A program made the translations under genes and the position numbers. Source: Candidatus Eiseniibacteriota bacterium (GTDB lineage Bacteria; Orphanbacterota; Orphanbacteria; Orphanbacterales; Orphanbacteraceae). From it: a stretch of 64,000 nt of DNA. Numbering within the stretch: the stretch's first letter is position 1; each line of letters opens with the position of its first letter. The stretch lies in the NCBI GenBank assembly GCA_029262235.1, contig JAJCZU010000004.1:1-64000 (forward strand), written 5' to 3'. This document shows, in pieces, positions 16,119 through 25,213 of the stretch. The notes beneath the pieces are model-generated. The model was given only the letters and a program-made list of their open reading frames with translations, did no database searches and was not told where the DNA came from.

Positions 16119-17600
16119 TTACTCCATGACCGGACCGCGAATGGCCCGTCCCGGAAACACATCGTCCTGAATCACACCATCACGCACGACCGGCACTCCC
16201 ATGACGAGCACGAAATCGATCCCGGTCGGCCGAAGGAGACACTCTTTGTATGTTGCGTTGTCGATCACAGTGTCGGGGTCGAAGACGACGAGGTCCGCGT
16301 CGGCGCCGACCTGGACGCGTCCTTTGTTCGCCATGCCGGGGACGCGCTTCGCAAGATGTTCCGCGGGTGCGAGCGACATCTTGCGCACCGCGTCCATGAG
16401 TGTGAGCGTTCCATACTCGCGAACGTAGCGCCCGAGGACTCGGCTGTTGGTCCCGGCCGAGCGCGGATGTGTCATGCCGTCGTCCCACGCGCCGTCACTC
16501 GCGATCATCGGCAGCGGATGCGCGAGGCACGCGCGCACGCCTTCTTCTATCGACTCCGGGTTGCGTGGATGGATGATCATGACGCCTCCCTCCTCGCGAT
16601 ACTTCCCGAAGGCTTCGCGCGTCAGGCGCTCGCCGGTCGGCGGCCATTCGTAGCGCGCGAACCTTTCGTCGGACCACTCCTCCCAGTCGTCAAAGAGGGC
16701 GGACTCGATGAACGTCAGGGCCGCCGTGTATGGATAGGCTTCCGTTGTGATGTTTAGGCCGTGAGCGCGCGCGCTGTCCAGGAACGCGAGTGCATTCGGC
16801 GAGTAGGAACCGTAAATGCTGTTCATATGATTGATATGGATGTCACCGCCCGCATGGAGCGCTGCACCGAACATCTCGAACATCTCGCCCCATTGGCGCG
16901 TTCTATGAAAATCGCGGACATGGTAGTGCGAGGAGGCGTTGTAGTCCTTGGCAACGCGCGCGAGGCGCAGGACTTCCGAATGCGTCGTGCCCGGGCTGTA
17001 CGCGATGCCGTAACCGACCGCGACCGCGCCTGCCCGTAGTTCGCGTTCCACCAGCGCAGCAAGTGTGTCGAGTTCATCCGGTGACAGGGCGTGGTAGATG
17101 AGCGAGTCTTCGTCGCCCGACTCGACCATGCCGTCTACGATCACGAGCGTGGAATCCCCCTGCGCGATCGCGCGCAGCGAACCATGCCCGGCCGCAACGC
17201 CGTGGTGGATGAGGGCGCGCCCTTCGAGCGCGGCATAGTACGCGGCCACATCGACGGCGCCGTCTTCGAGGTGCAGTACCGACGTGACTCCGTCGGCCGC
17301 CCGCAGACGAAAGAGCGGATCCCCGTGCTGGTACGTGTTCATGTCGATGAAGCCCGGCGCGACCGCGTATCCGGCGGCGTCGATCGTGTCACGACCCGCG
17401 AGCGGAGTTTCGCTGATGGCCGTGATCGTACCGCCATTGATACCGACGTGGCGAATGGCATCAAGATTCGTGGCCGGGTCGAGCACACGGCCGCCCGCGA
17501 TCACCAGATCGTACGGCTGAGCCTGGAGCGTAACAGGGAGAAGCAGAAGCAGGAGGGTTGGAACACAGTGCCTCAAACCGACTGGGATCAGATCGAGCAT
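16119..17600 (-). CDS. Exported D-aminoacylase/D-glutamate-deacylase-like amidohydrolase, altered HxH motif
   Basis: 493 residues. It begins with a signal peptide (LLLLLLPVTLQAQ), then an amidohydrolase barrel: YDLVIAGGRVLDPATNLD, SSHYHVRDF, HINHMNSIYG, MIASDGAWDDGMTHPRS and a closing beta-sandwich GADADLVVFDPDTV. These match N-acyl-D-amino-acid deacylases. The usual metal motif FIDxHxH is replaced by FIDMNTYQH (N88, Y90, H92), so one or two ligands are missing. The exported location fits hydrolysis of D-amino-acid conjugates from outside. GGAGGT precedes both TTG (17603) and ATG (17600); ATG is chosen. Confidence 0.85.
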   Translation of the reverse strand: MLDLIPVGLRHCVPTLLLLLLPVTLQAQPYDLVIAGGRVLDPATNLDAIRHVGINGGTITAISETPLAGRDTIDAAGYAVAPGFIDMNTYQHGDPLFRLRAADGVTSVLHLEDGAVDVAAYYAALEGRALIHHGVAAGHGSLRAIAQGDSTLVIVDGMVESGDEDSLIYHALSPDELDTLAALVERELRAGAVAVGYGIAYSPGTTHSEVLRLARVAKDYNASSHYHVRDFHRTRQWGEMFEMFGAALHAGGDIHINHMNSIYGSYSPNALAFLDSARAHGLNITTEAYPYTAALTFIESALFDDWEEWSDERFARYEWPPTGERLTREAFGKYREEGGVMIIHPRNPESIEEGVRACLAHPLPMIASDGAWDDGMTHPRSAGTNSRVLGRYVREYGTLTLMDAVRKMSLAPAEHLAKRVPGMANKGRVQVGADADLVVFDPDTVIDNATYKECLLRPTGIDFVLVMGVPVVRDGVIQDDVFPGRAIRGPVME

Positions 17601-17844
17601 CAAGTATTGACCTCCGTTTCGACGATTATGAAAGTCGCAATTACGGCCTGGAAAGGCCCTCCCAATCCTAGCAGAACCTGATCGGGCGCTGAACAGCGAG
17701 GACGATTCCGAGCCGGGTTGCCTAAGGACCGGTTCTGCGTGTCTGCGGCTGCACGACCGCGGTCGAAGAAACCTCGTGGTCGGACGTGAAGGGTCTCTTT
17801 CGCTAGAGCGGGGTATCGGCTCTCAACTGCTGCATCCGTTCGCT

Positions 17845-18108
17845 CTACCCGCGATAGACGTCGCGGCGATGGCCCACTTTTACAACATGCACGACCAGGC
17901 GGTCGTCTTCGATCGAGTAGACGATTCTGTAATCACCCTGGCGCACGCGGTAGCGATCCTGGCTCGAGAGCTTCTCGCAGCCGGGCGGCCTGGGATTACC
18001 GGCGAGGTCCTGGATCCGGCGAACCACGCGGCGCCGGTCCACTCGACTCGCGATCCGTTCGATCTCTTTTGCGGCCGACGTCTTGATCAGGATCTTATAG
18101 CTTGCCAC
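17845..18108 (-). CDS. RelE/ParE-family toxin
   Basis: 87 residues. YKILIKTSAAKEIERIASRVDRRRVVRRIQDLAGNPRPPGCEKLSSQDRYRVRQGDYRIVYSIEDDRLVVHVVKVGHRRDVYR has the whole RelE fold, with the basic C-terminal HRRDVYR and the GDYRIVY strand. RelE members cleave mRNA on the ribosome, ParE members target gyrase; sequence does not decide. It overlaps the antitoxin gene by 14 bases, antitoxin first. Confidence 0.9.
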   Translation of the reverse strand: MASYKILIKTSAAKEIERIASRVDRRRVVRRIQDLAGNPRPPGCEKLSSQDRYRVRQGDYRIVYSIEDDRLVVHVVKVGHRRDVYRG

Positions 18109-18328
18109 GGCGCTTCAGATCCGTGACGACGTCTTCGAAAGGCGTTTCGCGCTCCCGGACCCGATCCGCGAATGCGCCCAGGTCTTCCGCATCTTCTGCC
18201 AGCGAAAGCCGGACCGCCTCATTGACGAGTGCGGAGACCGAGCGAGCAGTCTCCGCTGCTTTGAGGCGAAGAGCGCGATGAAGCTCGGCGTCGAAGTAGA
18301 TCGTGGCTCGCTTGTTCTCCGTATCCAT
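18095..18328 (-). CDS. Ribbon-helix-helix antitoxin
   Basis: 77 residues. RATIYFDAELHRALRLKAAETARSVSALVNEAVRLSLAE is a CopG/Arc-like ribbon-helix-helix DNA-binding domain; the acidic C-terminus (DLGAFADRVRERETPFEDVVTDLK) would wrap the toxin. It heads a two-gene operon with the RelE-like toxin and should repress it through the palindrome just upstream of its start. Confidence 0.88.
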   Translation of the reverse strand: MDTENKRATIYFDAELHRALRLKAAETARSVSALVNEAVRLSLAEDAEDLGAFADRVRERETPFEDVVTDLKRRGKL

Positions 18329-18340
18329 GACACGAGCGTA

Positions 18341-18370
18341 GCGTCATGACGTTGTAACGTCAAGACGTTA
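18341..18370. promoter_or_regulatory. Antitoxin operator
   Basis: Perfect inverted repeat TGACGTTGTAACGTCA at 18347-18362, with extra half-sites CGTCA on one side and GACGT on the other, 13 bases upstream of the antitoxin ATG. Repeated half-sites at this position are the normal binding array of a ribbon-helix-helix antitoxin. Confidence 0.6.
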
Positions 18371-18432
18371 AGTGCGTGGTCCCCGCGGCCTTCATCACCA
18401 CGTTTCGCATTCTGGCAGCCCGGGGTCTCCGA

Positions 18433-19527
18433 TCATTCACTCCCGGGCGGTTTCCATTCCATGCCGTCAAACCGGGCAATGTTCTGCAGGCTGGTTCCTT
18501 CGATCTCGGAGAAGATTCCGCCTACGTAGAGTTCGCTGTTCCATTTCGCAATGGAACGGCATCTGCTGGTGCGCCAGGTTTCCCACTCTGTCCCGTAGTC
18601 GCGGCGACCGACTCCGGCGAAGCTCGCGGCCCAGAAGAAACCATTATGGAATTGAAGATCGTTGAGATCATCAAGGATACTGATTGGTTCGAGTAACGAC
18701 CACTGATCGTCTTCAAGACCGACCAGTGCCACAGCCGCAATGGATCCGTTGATTCCAGACGAGGTGAATGACGCGATCAAATCCTCATCGATCGCGAGAT
18801 GCTCCGGTCCCGCTCCCCCCGGTCCACTGGATATCTGACCATCAGGGCCATCCCAGATTCTGGGGGCCAGCTCTTTCCACTCCCCGTTTTCCAGAACGAC
18901 GACTGTTCTTGTCGACAAAACGATTTCAGGAAAGTAGCCGGAGACGACGAGTTGTCCCCGCCACTCGATCATGTCATTGACCCGGCGCGAAGGATGACCG
19001 GGGGCCTCCAGTTCGCTCCATGCGGAACCATTCCAGACACGGATCCTGGTGCCCGACACGCTGCCGCCACTGTACGATCGGCCCTCAGCGTACAAATCGT
19101 CTCCCACGACGACAAAACGACGGACGACATCCCAGTTCTGCGGCGATCCCATGGAGTGCCACGCCCTGCCATCCCAACGTGCAATGTGGCGAACCGGCTG
19201 GCCACCGGCACTCTCGAAGGACCCCCCCACGATGAGGTCGCCCTCGTATTCGATCATGGCCCATACACTGCCGTTGATCGGATCGTCTCCGATCGGAACC
19301 CAGAAAGATCCGTTCCAGCCTACGATGGAACCGGTTGTATCGGTGCCGGTCGTCTGAAACGAACCTCCCACCACAAGGAGGTCTCTCCAGGCGAGGAGGC
19401 TGAGGACTTCGCCGTCCGGGCCGAGGGCCCGATTGTGATTCTCGGAAACGACGGGATCGACAGAGTTGCCGTGGCAGCCGTGCAGTGCGAACAGAAACGT
19501 GCAGACAAGATAGAATCGGGATCTCAT
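18433..19527 (-). CDS. Secreted lipoprotein with beta-propeller-like repeats
   Basis: 364 residues. Signal peptide with lipobox LHGC (Cys18), so a probable outer-surface lipoprotein. The body has repeats of the form DDLYVGG.F..AGG.....IARWDGRAW..MG, for example GDLIVGGSFESAGGQPVRHIARWDGRAWHSMG and SELYVGGIFSEIEGTSLQNIARFDGMEWKP. These resemble the delta-60/kelch-like propeller repeats of secreted proteins in FCB and planctomycete relatives. Probably a folded binding protein; no enzymatic residues are recognised. Single gene, no operon partner. Confidence 0.75.
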   Translation of the reverse strand: MRSRFYLVCTFLFALHGCHGNSVDPVVSENHNRALGPDGEVLSLLAWRDLLVVGGSFQTTGTDTTGSIVGWNGSFWVPIGDDPINGSVWAMIEYEGDLIVGGSFESAGGQPVRHIARWDGRAWHSMGSPQNWDVVRRFVVVGDDLYAEGRSYSGGSVSGTRIRVWNGSAWSELEAPGHPSRRVNDMIEWRGQLVVSGYFPEIVLSTRTVVVLENGEWKELAPRIWDGPDGQISSGPGGAGPEHLAIDEDLIASFTSSGINGSIAAVALVGLEDDQWSLLEPISILDDLNDLQFHNGFFWAASFAGVGRRDYGTEWETWRTSRCRSIAKWNSELYVGGIFSEIEGTSLQNIARFDGMEWKPPGSE

Positions 19528-19666
19528 GATAGCGGCGCCTGTCGTTTACGTGGGTTCGCTCCACTATTCCCCCTCTTGCGAAATCCGTCAACTTCGGGAG
19601 ATCTTGCGCGTTCCCCCAACATTTCGACTGTACGCACCCCCGTCTCGCACACTAATATAGGAAACC

Positions 19667-21841
19667 ATGGCGAACCCGTTCCAGACACTTCTAGCCGACA
19701 TCAAGTCCGGCAACGTCGAGAAGGTCGTAACCCAGTACAGCGACATCATGCTGGCGGGTTTCATCATGTCGATCGTCGGGATGATGCTGATCCCGCTCCC
19801 GACGGCTCTGCTCGATATCCTGCTCACGGTCAACATCACGGCGGCGGTCACGCTGCTTCTCGTCTCCATATATATAGGCGACGCCACGAAGATTTCGGCG
19901 TTCCCGACGATTCTGCTGGTCACGACGCTGTTCCGGCTCGGCCTGAACGTCTCGACCACGCGCCTGATCCTGCTCCAGGCCGACGCCGGGGAAGTGGTCA
20001 AAGCGTTCGGCGCGTTCGTGGCAGGCGGGAATCTGGTCGTCGGGATGGTCATCTTCCTGATTTTGACGCTGATCCAGTTCCTCGTGATCACGAAGGGTGC
20101 GGAGCGCGTGGCGGAAGTGTCCGCGCGCTTTACGCTGGATGCGCTGCCCGGTAAGCAGATGTCGATCGACGCGGATATGCGCGCGGGCCTCATGGACGTC
20201 AACGAGGCGCGTCTCAAGCGCGAGCATCTGCAGCGCGAATCGCAGCTTTACGGCGCGATGGACGGCGCGATGAAGTTCGTGAAGGGCGACGCGATCGCCG
20301 GGATCATCATCACGCTGATCAACATCGTAGGGGGCCTCGCGATCGGGATTCTGCAGCGCGGCATGGAAGCCGGCGCGGCGCTCCAGACGTACTCGATTCT
20401 GACCATTGGTGACGGCCTCGTGAGCCAGATTCCGGCGCTGCTGATCTCCGTTTGCGCCGGGATCGTCGTAACACGCGTCGCGAGCGAGGATAAAGACAGC
20501 CATCTCGGCAAAGATATCGGCATGCAGATCATGGCGGAGCCGAAAGCGATCGCGATCGCGTCGGTGCTTCTGCTCCTGCTCGCCATCGTGCCGGGGCTCC
20601 CGACCGTGCCGTTCCTGTTGCTGTCGGTGATTGTGGGCGCGTCGGCGTACGGCATCTTTCACACGCGCAAGATCGCCCTGGCCGGCCCGACCCCGGCCCA
20701 GCGGCAGCAGCAGCAGGAGGAAGAGGACGAGCCGACGGGCGAGCCCGGATTCAGCCTCGCCGTGCCGGTTCTCGTGCAGGTGAGCGAAACGCTGACCGCG
20801 GCCATCGACCGCGACGGCGAAGGCGGCCAGAAGCTCGCCGCCCTGATCCCCGAGCTGCGCGAATCGCTCTACTACGAAGTGGGCGTCCAGTTTCCGCCGA
20901 TCCAGATCCAGGGGAACCAGCCGATCGGCGAGAACGTCTTCGCCATACTATTGAAAGAAGTGCCCATTCATCAGGGAACGATCCCGGCCGACCGCGTGTT
21001 CGTGAACGAAAGCGCCGAGAACCTGGCCGTCTTCCAGATCGACGCCGAGCCGACCGAGAATCCCGCGAACGGCTCGCCCGCGTCGTGGATCCCCGAAGAG
21101 TCCGCCGAACTGGCCACGCAGGCCGGCATCGCGGTTGTTTCGCACCCCGAAGTGCTCGTGCTGCACATCGCCGGTTTCCTGAAGCGCTACGCGCATGAGT
21201 TCGTGGGGCTTCAGGAGTCGCGGACGATGCTCGATCAGCTCGCGCAATCGCACCCGAATCTCGTCGAAGAAGTCGTGCCGAAGGTCGTGAATCTGTTCCA
21301 GTTCACCGAAGTCATTCAGCGGCTCGTGCGCGAAAGCGTTTCGATTCGCGATCTGAAAGGCATTCTCGAGTCGCTCAGCGAATGGGGCCGCGTCGAAAGC
21401 GATCCGCTGCAGCTGACCGAACTCGTACGCTCGAGCCTCGCGCGCCAGATCTGTTTCAAGAACGCGCGCAGCGACGGGAAGCTGATCGTTTACACCGTGG
21501 AGCCCGAGATTCAGCAGACCATTACCGACTCGATCCGCCATACGCCCACCGGCACGTATCTCGGACTGTCGCCCGACATCCAGGGTGACATTCTGAACGC
21601 GATCCGCGACGAACTCGGCCAGCGCCCGTTCACGGCCGGCCCCGCCACCGTGCTTGTCGAAGCCGAAGTGCGCCCGTACTTCCGGCGCCTTGTCGAAGTG
21701 GAATTCCCCGACGCCGCCGTGATCTCGACGCGCGAACTCGCCGCGGAACTGATCCCGCAGCCGATGGGCATGATCTCGCTGGGTGGCGGCGGCATGTACG
21801 GCATGCCCGACGAACCCGAGCCCGAAGAGGCGACAGGGTAA
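19667..21841 (+). CDS. sctV: Type III secretion export-gate protein (SctV/FlhA family)
   Basis: 724 residues. Several N-terminal membrane segments (to about residue 335) precede a cytosolic C-terminal domain (about 365-724). The FHIPEP signature RLGLNVSTTRLIL is present. RESQLYGAMDGAMKFVKGDA, LKEVPIHQGTIP and EVRPYFRRLVEVEFPD are closer to SctV (YscV/InvA) than to FlhA, which usually reads EADFYGAMDGASKFVRGD; this is from memory, not alignment. It forms the nonameric export gate of an injectisome or flagellum. No other export-apparatus gene is in this window, so its partners are elsewhere. Convergent with the FHA gene. flhA is the alternative name. Confidence 0.8.
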   Translation: MANPFQTLLADIKSGNVEKVVTQYSDIMLAGFIMSIVGMMLIPLPTALLDILLTVNITAAVTLLLVSIYIGDATKISAFPTILLVTTLFRLGLNVSTTRLILLQADAGEVVKAFGAFVAGGNLVVGMVIFLILTLIQFLVITKGAERVAEVSARFTLDALPGKQMSIDADMRAGLMDVNEARLKREHLQRESQLYGAMDGAMKFVKGDAIAGIIITLINIVGGLAIGILQRGMEAGAALQTYSILTIGDGLVSQIPALLISVCAGIVVTRVASEDKDSHLGKDIGMQIMAEPKAIAIASVLLLLLAIVPGLPTVPFLLLSVIVGASAYGIFHTRKIALAGPTPAQRQQQQEEEDEPTGEPGFSLAVPVLVQVSETLTAAIDRDGEGGQKLAALIPELRESLYYEVGVQFPPIQIQGNQPIGENVFAILLKEVPIHQGTIPADRVFVNESAENLAVFQIDAEPTENPANGSPASWIPEESAELATQAGIAVVSHPEVLVLHIAGFLKRYAHEFVGLQESRTMLDQLAQSHPNLVEEVVPKVVNLFQFTEVIQRLVRESVSIRDLKGILESLSEWGRVESDPLQLTELVRSSLARQICFKNARSDGKLIVYTVEPEIQQTITDSIRHTPTGTYLGLSPDIQGDILNAIRDELGQRPFTAGPATVLVEAEVRPYFRRLVEVEFPDAAVISTRELAAELIPQPMGMISLGGGGMYGMPDEPEPEEATG

Positions 21842-21894
21842 GGGCAGGCCATTGGCCGTGATCACGGCAACTCCGCAACAAACGCTTTTTTTCT

Positions 21895-23058
21895 TTATCC
21901 CTTGAACATCATGAAGCCGATGACGGCGAATAGAATGATTACGATCACGGCCACGCCGATCACGATCAGCGTGAAGAGGTCGCGTTCTCTGGGTGAATTC
22001 TCAGTCCCATCGTCCGGCGCGTGCGAGTCACCTGGCCCGCCTGGCTCGCCGGAATGCTCTTCGCCGAAGTCGTTCTGTTCTTCCGCGCCCGCGTCATCGT
22101 CGGGAGGATCTTTCGCGTCGTCGACCCGCGGATGTTCGTTTTCGTCCGCGGCACTCTCGTCGGGCAGCCCCTCCGCGTCCTCGGCCCACGGATGCTCTTC
22201 GGATGCGGCGCGCTCGCCCGGATCGAAATCGCCCGCGCCGAATGAACCGAGCGGTCCGCCCGCGCCCGCGCTTCCAGCATCGGCGCCTCCGGCTTTCGCG
22301 CCGGCGGCCGTTACCGCTTCGCGATACACGAGTGTCGGCGCGGCCGCTTTCACTTCGGCGATCGCGAGCGTAATTCTGTCGCCGTCTTTCAGGTCGCGCA
22401 CGTCGTCGATCGGTTCCCCGTTCACGTAAACGCCGTTCCGGCTCAGGTCGTAGAGAAACGTGCCGGCCCAGCTTCGTTCGATCTTCGCGTGCAAACCCGA
22501 AATGATGCGATAGGGATCGTCGAGGCGAACGTGACATTCGGCGCTCCGCCCGATCAACAGCGTCGACCCTTCCCCGCCGATCGTCTGCCGGGCGGTCTCC
22601 TTGCCGTCGATCACGACATGAAGAGTGCCGGTAGCCGGTCCGCCGCTTCCGGACTCCGTTTCGCCCTCGCCCTCCGCGCCCAGATCCTTCGCCATCGCGA
22701 GCAGATCGTGAAAGCCTCCGGTGTCTTCCACGTTCATGCCTGCGCCGTGAATGTGGAGCGTGATCTGAAAGCCGGGCATCGTGAGCACGTCGCCGTCCGC
22801 AAGAAGGGTTGGCGTTTTTTTCGGGAGCGGTTCGCCATTTCGCTGCGTGCCGAGGCTGCTTTCGTCCGTCACCACGAACCCGTCGGGCGCTTTTTCGATC
22901 ACGGCATGCCTGCGCGAAATCGACTGCGCGGCCAGATGCACGTGACTCTCTTCGTCGCGCCCGATCACGATCGGCCCCGTGTCGGGTTCGAAACGGAGAA
23001 CGCGCGCGATGCCGCTTCGTTCGTCTTCGATCTGGAGTTCGATACCGGCGGGTGACAT
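21895..23058 (-). CDS. Tail-anchored protein with two FHA domains
   Basis: 387 residues. FHA-1 (about 20-95) carries IGRDEESHV ... SISRRHAVIEK and FHA-2 (about 150-235) carries IGRSAECHV ... ISGLHAKIER; both keep the Arg/Ser/His core that binds phosphothreonine. An acidic, Glu/Asp/Gly-rich disordered linker (about 255-355) leads to one membrane segment (LFTLIVIGVAVIVIILFAVI) and a short basic tail, so it is C-terminally anchored with FHA domains in the cytoplasm. FHA domains occur in type III basal-body proteins and in Ser/Thr kinase signalling. Third gene of a minus-strand unit, five bases after the YjbQ gene. Confidence 0.85.
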   Translation of the reverse strand: MSPAGIELQIEDERSGIARVLRFEPDTGPIVIGRDEESHVHLAAQSISRRHAVIEKAPDGFVVTDESSLGTQRNGEPLPKKTPTLLADGDVLTMPGFQITLHIHGAGMNVEDTGGFHDLLAMAKDLGAEGEGETESGSGGPATGTLHVVIDGKETARQTIGGEGSTLLIGRSAECHVRLDDPYRIISGLHAKIERSWAGTFLYDLSRNGVYVNGEPIDDVRDLKDGDRITLAIAEVKAAAPTLVYREAVTAAGAKAGGADAGSAGAGGPLGSFGAGDFDPGERAASEEHPWAEDAEGLPDESAADENEHPRVDDAKDPPDDDAGAEEQNDFGEEHSGEPGGPGDSHAPDDGTENSPRERDLFTLIVIGVAVIVIILFAVIGFMMFKG

Positions 23059-23063
23059 GCGAT

Positions 23064-23456
23064 TTATCCGGCGATGGTTTTCACGAACACGCGGCGCGTG
23101 CGCGGCCCGTCGAATTCGCAGAAGTAAACGGATTGCCAGCGCCCGAGAACGAGATTGCCGTCTTCGACGAGAATCGTGGCGGAAGCGCCGGTCAGAATCG
23201 ACTTGAGATGAGAGTCCGAGTTGCCTTCGTAATGGCGGTAGTCGCCGTCTTTCGGGAAGAGTTTCGCGAGCGTTCGCTCGACGTCGCGCGCCACGTCCGG
23301 GTCCGCGCCTTCGTTGATCGTGACGCCCGTGGTCGTGTGGGGCGAGTAGACGACGCAGATCCCGTCGCCGAGCGCACCGAGCGCGGCCTGCACATCCGCC
23401 GTAATGTCGAGGGTCTGGATTCGCTGCGAAGTGGACACTTCGATCGTCTGTTTCAT
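23064..23456 (-). CDS. yjbQ: YjbQ/UPF0047 family protein
   Basis: 130 residues. CVVYSPHTTTGVTINEGADPDVARDVERTLAKLFP and NSDSHLKSILTGASATILVEDGNLVLGRWQSVYFCEFDGPR are the family signature, with conserved His/Asp/Glu residues and GTWQ-like ending (LGRWQSVYFCEFDGP). Some members have weak thiamin-phosphate-synthase activity; physiological role is unsettled. Middle gene of a three-gene unit: lipoprotein, YjbQ, FHA, with gaps of 2 and 5 bases. Confidence 0.92.
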   Translation of the reverse strand: MKQTIEVSTSQRIQTLDITADVQAALGALGDGICVVYSPHTTTGVTINEGADPDVARDVERTLAKLFPKDGDYRHYEGNSDSHLKSILTGASATILVEDGNLVLGRWQSVYFCEFDGPRTRRVFVKTIAG

Positions 23457-23458
23457 GC

Positions 23459-25150
23459 TCAGAACACCCTTCGGAAAGCGGTTCGCGCGAACAGCAAGTC
23501 TAACTCAGGATCCGCGTTCGCGGGAAACAGAACTTCCGTTTCGATGCCGTCGATGGGGAGCTCCTGGCGCCGTTCGTACAGCTTCAGGAAGTGGCTGAAG
23601 TCGACCGTGACCGGCGCGTCCCCGTCGCAGAAGAGATTCGCAAACAGGGTGGAGTCGGGCAGCGTAAGGTTCAGCTCCATCGAGTTTTCAAATCGCGTTC
23701 CTTCGATCGTGAAGGATACAGCGGCGGGCGCCGGAGTTTCGTAGGTGCAACCGCTGCCGCTGCGGCGCTGCAGCCGGAAGCCGCCCGATCCCGTGCCGTG
23801 GATCGAGGGGCTGTCGCAATCGATGATGATCCGGAACGTGCCTTCCGCGACCATCAGATGAACGTTCGGCTCGGCCTCTCCCGGGTCGAAGATCGGCCAC
23901 TGGAAGTACGTGGTCCCTTCGTAGATTTCCGTATTGCACGAACAGTTGCAGAAGTTCGTCAAGTGGGGGCCGGGCGCGGGCAGGTAGACCCAGCTGTCGA
24001 CGCGGCCCGCGGGCGCCGGGCATCCTGGATCGACCAATGATTTATAGGTAAAGTAAGTGGTGTCGGGGGTCGCGGCGATCGTAATGGACTCGATCAGCGC
24101 CGGCTCGCCGAAGCTGGCGAATACAAGAGCGTCGTAAGTCCCGGGAGAAAGGCCGGTTAGGTTGAGTCCACGGCTCAGGAAGAAGGACTGGAAGAAGCTG
24201 CCGGATCCATCGTGCGGGAGCAGAATACCTACCGCCTCCCCCTCGAGTCGAGTCGAATTCTCCTCCGGCGTCTTCGTGGCCCGGGCTTCAGAAACCCGCG
24301 CAGTGTCTGCCTCGGCTACGGGGCGCAGAAAGTGAGCGGTGTCCTGAAGCCGCCACTTCGTGATGGCGTCGCCCGGGACACCGGCCTCCGTGATTTCAGG
24401 AAGCAGATTGTAGGAGACCACGCCCCATGCCGGACGGTGCCAGCCCGTGAACGCTTCGAAGAGATGCTGGCTGAACGCGTACCACTCGTTCGACCAGAGG
24501 GGACGGATGCAGCCGAAGACCGTGGGTATCAATGCGGCCCAGTCGGATTCGCTTCCCTCTTCGATGAATTCTTCGATCGATGGATATCCCGGACCGATGG
24601 TGCGGAGGCGACATCCCATCGCCTCTTTCTCGTTCGGAAGGTCACTGTCGATGGTGCGGAAGATCTGCTGGCCCCGTTCGATGCAGAGTGCGAAGAGCGA
24701 GTCGGAAAGGGCGAGTTGATCGTCGATCGACTGCGACCAGGCGTCGATGGCGGGGGTGAGCCGTACCGTCGACGAATCACCGGATGCGATCGTTTTCATG
24801 CGCGCGAGCATGGACCGGATCCGCCCGGCCCGCTCGAACATGCGCAGGATCCCCGAGCTGGCGTCGTAGATTTCTCCGCGCTCGTAGAACGCATCGTGGC
24901 CGGCGATGGTCTGGCGAAAGCCGTCCGTGGCCCCTTTCATGAGGAGCGAAAACCCGACGTCCACGTCGTACAGTGCGTTGACCAGATCGCCTGCAATCTC
25001 GTTAAGCTCAGTGGCGGCAGAGGGTTCGCACGAAGGGGGTAACGGGCCGGGAGGCTCCGCACCGTGATCGCCGCATGCCAGCAGGCCCGCGATGATTCCC
25101 ACCGCCGGAATCGCAGCTATTCGCCGGATCCTGCCTCGAAACGCCTTCAA
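23459..25150 (-). CDS. Large lipoprotein of unknown function
   Basis: 563 residues. Signal peptide with lipobox LLAC (Cys26) and the next residue Gly, so outer-membrane or surface lipoprotein is plausible. The mature region is alpha/beta with an N-terminal helical half (about 40-300) and a beta-rich C-terminal half containing paired cysteines (NCSCN, PGCP, IDCDSPS, SGCTYET). No catalytic motif is recognised. It heads the unit with YjbQ and FHA genes, though a functional link is not evident. Confidence 0.7.
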   Translation of the reverse strand: MKAFRGRIRRIAAIPAVGIIAGLLACGDHGAEPPGPLPPSCEPSAATELNEIAGDLVNALYDVDVGFSLLMKGATDGFRQTIAGHDAFYERGEIYDASSGILRMFERAGRIRSMLARMKTIASGDSSTVRLTPAIDAWSQSIDDQLALSDSLFALCIERGQQIFRTIDSDLPNEKEAMGCRLRTIGPGYPSIEEFIEEGSESDWAALIPTVFGCIRPLWSNEWYAFSQHLFEAFTGWHRPAWGVVSYNLLPEITEAGVPGDAITKWRLQDTAHFLRPVAEADTARVSEARATKTPEENSTRLEGEAVGILLPHDGSGSFFQSFFLSRGLNLTGLSPGTYDALVFASFGEPALIESITIAATPDTTYFTYKSLVDPGCPAPAGRVDSWVYLPAPGPHLTNFCNCSCNTEIYEGTTYFQWPIFDPGEAEPNVHLMVAEGTFRIIIDCDSPSIHGTGSGGFRLQRRSGSGCTYETPAPAAVSFTIEGTRFENSMELNLTLPDSTLFANLFCDGDAPVTVDFSHFLKLYERRQELPIDGIETEVLFPANADPELDLLFARTAFRRVF

Positions 25151-25213
25151 CTGCGAACTCCTGGTCCCACCGGGCCACTATACGAAAAAGGCGGAAAGAC
25201 GGCTGTGCCGTGA

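Noticed and set aside
21853-21867. GCCGTGATCACGGC palindrome after sctV as a terminator
   Set aside because: The T-run begins 16 bases after the palindrome, so it is not a proper intrinsic terminator; function left open.
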